Below the pieces are notes generated by a model. The model was not told where the DNA came from. It ran no database searches and saw nothing but the letters and a program-made list of their open reading frames with translations. A stretch of 10,296 nt of DNA from an uncultured bacterium (GTDB taxonomy: Bacteria > Planctomycetota > Phycisphaerae > Phycisphaerales > SM1A02), in NCBI GenBank assembly GCA_903914045.1, contig CAIWNO010000302.1:1-10296 (forward strand), in the 5' to 3' direction. Both the position numbers and the translations under genes were made by a program. Positions 6,572-10,296 of this stretch are shown here, in pieces; the first letter of the stretch is position 1; each line of letters begins with the position of its first letter.

Positions 6572-6594
6572 GCACCCATGTGTACACTTTTAAA

Positions 6595-7593
6595 ATGTCT
6601 TCGAATGCTCCACCGGCCACCTTGCATTCGCGGGATTCAAACGCGCTCGCCATGTTGGAATTGGCGCCAACTCCATTGATTCCAATCCAGTTGGATGCGC
6701 ACAGCGCCACCATTTGGTGCAAGTGCGAGTTCATGAATCCTTCCGGCAGCACCAAGGATCGCATCGCCACATTTATTTTGACCAAGGCGTGGCGCGATGG
6801 AGTGGTGCGGCTTGGCGACGTGGTGGCGGAAGTGAGTAGCGGATCAACCAGCATTGCCATGGCCATGGTGTGCGCGCATTTGGGTTTGAAGTTCATCGCC
6901 ATCATGCCGGAAGGCGTGAGCCGCGAGCGCATATTGATGATCGAAGGATTTGGCGGCCAAGTTCGCTTCACCCCGAAATCATTGGGCATGCGTGGCGCCA
7001 ACGACGCGTGTGAAGAATTGGCCGCCAGCACCAAAGTTTTTCTGCCGCGGCAATTTGAAAACTTGGACAACGCGCAGGCGCATCGACAAAACACCGCGGC
7101 GGAGATTGCCCAGTGGGTCAAGGCGCACTCGCCCTCGTCGGTGGACACCATCGCCTTCACCAGTGGCGTTGGAACCGGCGGAACCATGGTGGGCCTGTAT
7201 CACGGTTTGCGCGACCACGGGTTCAAGGTGCTGCCATTCGCGGTTCGGCCCATCGCGTCGGGCAAAAATATTGCGTGCGCGGATTGTTTTTCATCCTTGG
7301 AGCAGTGCTCTTTTTCATCGCGCATTCCTGGCGTGCTTGACGGTATGAGCCAGATCTTCAAGCCAACGGAAATTGAACATTTACAGCAGATAGAAGTGGC
7401 CGATGAACAAGCCATGGCCGTCACGCGCGCGCTGATTCGCAAGGGTTTTCCAGTGGGTCCAAGCAGTGGCTTGAATGTGGCCGCGGCGCTGAACGTGGCG
7501 CCCATGCTTCCAAAAAACACGCGCTTGGTCACCATTCTTTGCGACCGCATGGAGCGCTATTTCAGCACCGAACTTTTCACGCAGTGGCAGTGA
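6595..7593 (+). CDS. Cysteine synthase-family PLP-dependent enzyme
   Basis: The 332-residue product belongs to the fold-type II PLP family of O-acetylserine sulfhydrylase and cystathionine beta-synthase. These enzymes exchange the beta substituent of an activated serine, usually making cysteine. Signature parts occur in order: TPLI at 26-29, the PLP-lysine motif NPSGSTKDRIA (K54), the substrate loop SSGST (81-85), the PLP phosphate loop GVGTGGT (191-197), PVGPSSG near the C-terminus, and the ending CDRMERYFSTELF. The substrate loop is normally TSGNT, so Thr to Ser and Asn to Ser changes may alter substrate or rate. The frame runs upstream to 6454, but that part crosses the GC-rich hairpin and looks non-coding; ATG 6595 is preferred. 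ATG 6652 is an alternative, closer to the usual family start. No sulfur genes adjoin it, so the exact reaction is not settled and no gene symbol is given. Confidence 0.88.
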   Translation: MSSNAPPATLHSRDSNALAMLELAPTPLIPIQLDAHSATIWCKCEFMNPSGSTKDRIATFILTKAWRDGVVRLGDVVAEVSSGSTSIAMAMVCAHLGLKFIAIMPEGVSRERILMIEGFGGQVRFTPKSLGMRGANDACEELAASTKVFLPRQFENLDNAQAHRQNTAAEIAQWVKAHSPSSVDTIAFTSGVGTGGTMVGLYHGLRDHGFKVLPFAVRPIASGKNIACADCFSSLEQCSFSSRIPGVLDGMSQIFKPTEIEHLQQIEVADEQAMAVTRALIRKGFPVGPSSGLNVAAALNVAPMLPKNTRLVTILCDRMERYFSTELFTQWQ

Positions 7594-7686
7594 TGTGTAT
7601 CGCGTCAACAGCACGCGCTGGGCTGTGCAGTCAATCCGCCACATGTTCACGCCTGCAAGTCGCCGCTTCTTCGCTATTCTGAGTGC

Positions 7687-8004
7687 ATGAGCCATTCCCA
7701 TAAATCAGAGCAATTGCATTCCACTGGCCACCAACCCGCGCGCAAGACGCCGCCGTTTCGCCATGCCATTCGCTTGTTCATTTTGAACGCGATCTTGTAC
7801 GGCGCGTGCGCGGCGTTCATCGGCGCCATTATTGGTGACTCGCTGCCTGACAATCAACAACTGAAAGTGGTGCTTGCTTTGTTCGTGGTGCCGCTTGTAT
7901 TGGCCATCATCAGCACGGTCTTGCATATGAAATCACATACATGGTCCAGCGTTGATGACATGGCGGAGCGCTTGCTTCATCCGCATCAGACTCCGCGCCA
8001 GTGA
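7687..8004 (+). CDS. Small hypothetical membrane protein with two transmembrane helices
   Basis: The 105-residue protein has a hydrophilic, His-rich N-terminus (MSHSHKSEQLHSTGH). Two hydrophobic helices follow, at about residues 30-51 (LFILNAILYGACAAFIGAIIG) and 60-79 (VVLALFVVPLVLAIISTVLH), then a short polar tail. It is probably an inner-membrane protein with both ends on the same side. I recognise no family. The ATG at 7687 follows a 93-nt gap after the PLP-enzyme gene, in which I see no clear structure. The lipoprotein gene starts 26 nt after the stop, so it may head the operon that leads to tdh. Confidence 0.65.
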   Translation: MSHSHKSEQLHSTGHQPARKTPPFRHAIRLFILNAILYGACAAFIGAIIGDSLPDNQQLKVVLALFVVPLVLAIISTVLHMKSHTWSSVDDMAERLLHPHQTPRQ

Positions 8005-8030
8005 CGCGCCAGTTGCGCGCGGACTAATTT

Positions 8031-9002
8031 ATGCAACGACGAGTGTTCATTGGAAGCGTCTTGAAGCCAGTGGGAATGTTGGCCGCAGCTTGTGTCTCGC
8101 CGCCAGCGACTGAAACTTCAAGCCCCGCCACGCCAACCGCGGCCGACACTGCGGTTCAATTTGCCAAACCAGACGCCGCGGCGCTTCGTGCGGCGCAATT
8201 GGCTCTGAATCCATTGGCGGTTGCGCAGGCTTCTTTTTTTCGCATGTTTAAAGATGGTTCGTTGACGCTTGAAAAGTTCCCTGAGTTTGTGTCCAGCAAA
8301 TGCGGATTGTCGCGCGTGCAGTGGAGCGCGCGCTTGCTTGCGGGCTTGACTTTGGAGTCGGCCAAGACATTGCGCGCCTCGTGCGACGGGCAGGGCGTGC
8401 GCAGTTTGTTGTTGGACCCCGCGATTGGAATTGGTTTGACCAGCGCCGATGCCAGCGTGAGCGCGGCCGCGGTTGAAAAGTTGAAGCCATGGTGTGCCGT
8501 GGCCACGGCGCTTTCGTGCACGGGTCTGGCCATTGATTTGCGCGGCGAGGGAACATACGACGAGCAACTTCCGCGCGCGGTCGCCGGCGCCAACGTGGCG
8601 GCAAAAGTGGCCAGCGATGCGGGGCTTCAACTTGTGGCGCAAAGTTTGGGCGGCATGACCAGCAACGCGACATTCATGGCGGCGCTGATGCAGCAGTTGA
8701 AAAATTCCGCCATTCGTTTGGAGCCCACGTTCGACTCATGGCAAGTCGATGGCAAAGATTCCTACAACCGTACGCGCGGCTTGGCCATGCTTATTCCATA
8801 CGCCGCCTCTATTTTGGCTGATTACATGGCGTTTTTGCCAAGTGGTGAATCCGCGGCGTTCAAGACCGACTACCTCATGCGCCAAATTCGCGAGAGCACA
8901 TTCCGCGGACCCGTGACCATTTTGTTCAAAGGTCCCGGCGACGAACTGGACGGCGTGTTGAAAGCAAAAAAAGTTTTGATCAAGTACAAATGCATGACAT
9001 GA
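8031..9002 (+). CDS. Lipoprotein with a sugar-phosphate isomerase/epimerase-like TIM barrel, probably lacking the metal site
   Basis: The N-terminus MQRRVFIGSVLKPVGMLAAAC is a lipoprotein signal with the lipid-bearing Cys at 21. Its RRVF resembles a weak Tat motif. A Thr/Pro/Ala linker follows. Residues about 65-320 fit the xylose isomerase-like (AP endonuclease 2-type) TIM barrel: an F.DGSLTLEKFPEFV start, GVRSLLLD, AAVEKLKPWCAVATALSC, IDLRGEG, and an FRGPVTILFKGPGDELDGVLKAKKVL end. Compared with active planctomycete relatives as I recall them, ligand-bearing positions are changed: ENHGG is QSLGG (204-208) and IEYEG is ILFKG (297-301). Acidic and His metal ligands therefore appear to be missing, which suggests a binding protein or pseudoenzyme. 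The stop is 10 nt before tdh, so the two are very likely cotranscribed. The true substrate is unknown. Fold assignment is fairly confident; loss of activity is inference. Confidence 0.75.
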   Translation: MQRRVFIGSVLKPVGMLAAACVSPPATETSSPATPTAADTAVQFAKPDAAALRAAQLALNPLAVAQASFFRMFKDGSLTLEKFPEFVSSKCGLSRVQWSARLLAGLTLESAKTLRASCDGQGVRSLLLDPAIGIGLTSADASVSAAAVEKLKPWCAVATALSCTGLAIDLRGEGTYDEQLPRAVAGANVAAKVASDAGLQLVAQSLGGMTSNATFMAALMQQLKNSAIRLEPTFDSWQVDGKDSYNRTRGLAMLIPYAASILADYMAFLPSGESAAFKTDYLMRQIRESTFRGPVTILFKGPGDELDGVLKAKKVLIKYKCMT

Positions 9003-9012
9003 GAAGCAATTT

Positions 9013-10083
9013 ATGAATCCATCAACGCACGCACACATGACGGAATCCACCAGCGGACATCAACGGCGCAAAGCGATCTTGGTCACAGGCGCTGGCGGCG
9101 AATTGGGCCACGCGCTTATTCAGCTTTTGTCCCAGCGCGCCGGCAACAGCGTGGTGGCGGTGGACATTCGCGAATTGCATCCTGACATTCGCGCGCATTG
9201 CGACAATGCGTTCGTGGGCGACATTTGCGACCACTCATTGCTTGAGCGCTTGCTGGCCATGTATGAAGTGGATGAGGTCTTTCATTTGGCGGCGCTGCTT
9301 TCCACGCGCGGCGAGTTCGCGCCCGAGACCGCCCACCAAGTGAACGTGGTGGGCACGTTGAATTTATTGAAGCTGGCCGCGGAGCAAGCTCGCAGCCACG
9401 GCCGCAGCGTGAAATTTATTTTTCCAAGCTCCATCGCCGCATACGGCTTACCATCATTGGCTGAAAAACAGCGCGCCAAGAGCGTGAAAGAAGATCAATA
9501 TTTGGAGCCGCACACCATGTATGGCATCAACAAGTTGGCGGGCGAGCATTTAGGACGCTACTACCAAGAGCACTACCGCAAGTTGGCCAAGGACCGCGTG
9601 ATTCAAGCGATTGATTTTCGATCCATTCGATTTCCTGGAATCATGAGCGCGCACACCGTGCCAGCCGGTGGCACCAGCGACTACGGTCCTGAAATGGTTC
9701 ACGCCGCCGCGCAGGGCAAACCCTACGCGTGCTTTGTCCGCCCCGATAGCCGAATTTCTTTTATGACCATGCCGGAAGCGGTGGATGCGTTGGCGCAATT
9801 GGCCGACGCGCCCAAGAAAAATCTTTCGCGCTGCGTCTACAACGTCGCTGGTTTTTCGCCAACAGCCGCCGACTTTCAACGCTGCGTTGCCAAATATTTT
9901 CCAGCCGCCGACATTTCTTTCGCGCCGGACATTGGCCGTCAATCCATCATTGACAGTTGGCCCGAGGACATTGACGACACCGCGGCGCGCCACGATTGGG
10001 GTTGGAAACCAACGCACACGTTGGAGAGCGCGTTTGAAAAATATGTAGTTCCCGCCATCAAGGCCCGGTATGCGGCGCACTAA
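9013..10083 (+). CDS. L-threonine 3-dehydrogenase, SDR (UDP-galactose epimerase-like) type
   Basis: This 356-residue enzyme oxidises L-threonine with NAD+ to 2-amino-3-ketobutyrate in the cytoplasm. It is the short-chain type, not the zinc alcohol-dehydrogenase type of E. coli Tdh. Visible parts are the Rossmann glycine motif TGAGGELG (G26, G29, G32) and D51 at the end of the second strand, which favours NAD. Then come HLAALLS, the catalytic SS at 139-140 and YGINK (Y170, K174). IRFPGIMSA, TSDYGPEMVHAAAQGKPYACFVRPDSRISFMTMPEAVDAL typifies the threonine dehydrogenase subgroup. The ATG at 9013 follows GAGAAG at a workable distance; ATG 9037 would shorten a non-conserved tail. The gene lies 10 nt after the lipoprotein gene and 60 nt before a probable kbl gene, which supplies the next step. 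Confidence 0.93.
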   Translation: MNPSTHAHMTESTSGHQRRKAILVTGAGGELGHALIQLLSQRAGNSVVAVDIRELHPDIRAHCDNAFVGDICDHSLLERLLAMYEVDEVFHLAALLSTRGEFAPETAHQVNVVGTLNLLKLAAEQARSHGRSVKFIFPSSIAAYGLPSLAEKQRAKSVKEDQYLEPHTMYGINKLAGEHLGRYYQEHYRKLAKDRVIQAIDFRSIRFPGIMSAHTVPAGGTSDYGPEMVHAAAQGKPYACFVRPDSRISFMTMPEAVDALAQLADAPKKNLSRCVYNVAGFSPTAADFQRCVAKYFPAADISFAPDIGRQSIIDSWPEDIDDTAARHDWGWKPTHTLESAFEKYVVPAIKARYAAH

Positions 10084-10143
10084 CGTTCACGGCGCGGGCA
10101 CTTTGTAATGTAGTTTTTGAAAAACAATAGAAGCGAGCACATC

Positions 10144-10296
10144 ATGACCACCCAGAGCAACAACGCCAGCACAACCACCGAACATTTTCAGAGCCGCACC
10201 CATCAAATACTGCAGCAATTGCAGCAAAACGGGCAGCTGAAATTGTTGCAGACCATACAGGGTCCAATGGACGCCACCGTGAAGTTGCGCGAGTAC
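10144..10296 (+). CDS. kbl: Probable 2-amino-3-ketobutyrate CoA ligase (glycine C-acetyltransferase), N-terminal fragment cut by window end
   Basis: Only the first 51 codons are present. Kbl is a PLP enzyme that splits 2-amino-3-ketobutyrate with CoA into glycine and acetyl-CoA. After a Thr/Asn-rich start of about 16 residues comes HQILQQLQQNGQLKLLQTI and QGPMDATVKLREY. This fits the N-terminal helix and the GPMDATV... segment before the PLP fold in this alpha-oxoamine synthase group. The PLP lysine and the rest lie beyond the window. The position just after the threonine dehydrogenase, on the same strand, strongly supports the call, since tdh and kbl commonly form an operon. The 60-nt gap before it contains a short GTTTTT/AAAAAC inverted repeat and no clear promoter. 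Confidence 0.78.
   Translation, partial: MTTQSNNASTTTEHFQSRTHQILQQLQQNGQLKLLQTIQGPMDATVKLREY

Noticed and set aside
6454..6594. Upstream extension of the PLP-enzyme reading frame to an ATG at 6454
   Set aside because: It would encode the divergent promoter region and the GC-rich hairpin, gives a Cys/Arg-rich stretch without family similarity, and overlaps the start of the gene on the minus strand.
10110..10130. GTTTTT-G-AAAAAC inverted repeat between tdh and kbl as a terminator
   Set aside because: Purely A/T stem with a one-base loop and no GC-rich stem; termination here would also separate two genes of one pathway.

Overview
The window looks like chromosomal DNA of a planctomycete, most likely of the Phycisphaerae type. 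Three signs point there: a secreted protein ending in a type I dockerin-like repeat pair of the planctomycete style (DLDGNG...D..D), a prepilin-type protein with an H-x9-DG C-terminal motif, and an exported HEAT-repeat protein. Shine-Dalgarno signals are mostly weak. This placement is inference from protein style, because no rRNA or other phylogenetic marker is complete here.

Layout. At 1-573 (+) lies the C-terminal end of the mismatch-repair endonuclease MutL. From 2990 down to 626 (-) lies the most notable unit: a cobalamin (B12) riboswitch followed by a secreted dockerin-type protein, a prepilin-like H-x9-DG protein whose start overlaps the preceding stop by 8 nt, and a small BFD-like [2Fe-2S] protein 24 nt further on. 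None of these is a classical B12 gene such as btuB, btuF, cob/cbi, metE or nrd. A B12-controlled envelope system, possibly for capturing corrinoids, is the best candidate for something undescribed. Divergent from it, 3173-5770 (+) encodes an 865-residue exported HEAT-repeat protein with an internal degenerate receiver-like domain. A tRNA-Thr(CGT) follows at 5823-5895 (+), then a convergent exported hypothetical protein at 5924-6472 (-).

The right third (6595-10296, all +) carries a cysteine-synthase-family PLP enzyme, a small two-helix membrane protein, a lipoprotein with a sugar-phosphate isomerase/epimerase-like TIM barrel that seems to have lost its metal ligands, an SDR-type L-threonine 3-dehydrogenase, and the first 51 codons of a probable 2-amino-3-ketobutyrate CoA ligase (kbl). 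The last two form the threonine-to-glycine plus acetyl-CoA pathway. The small membrane protein, lipoprotein, tdh and kbl are close enough (gaps of 26, 10 and 60 nt) to be one transcript.

I found no insertion sequences, CRISPR arrays or phage genes. The only non-coding stretch over 300 bases is 2793-3172, which holds the riboswitch and the divergent promoters.
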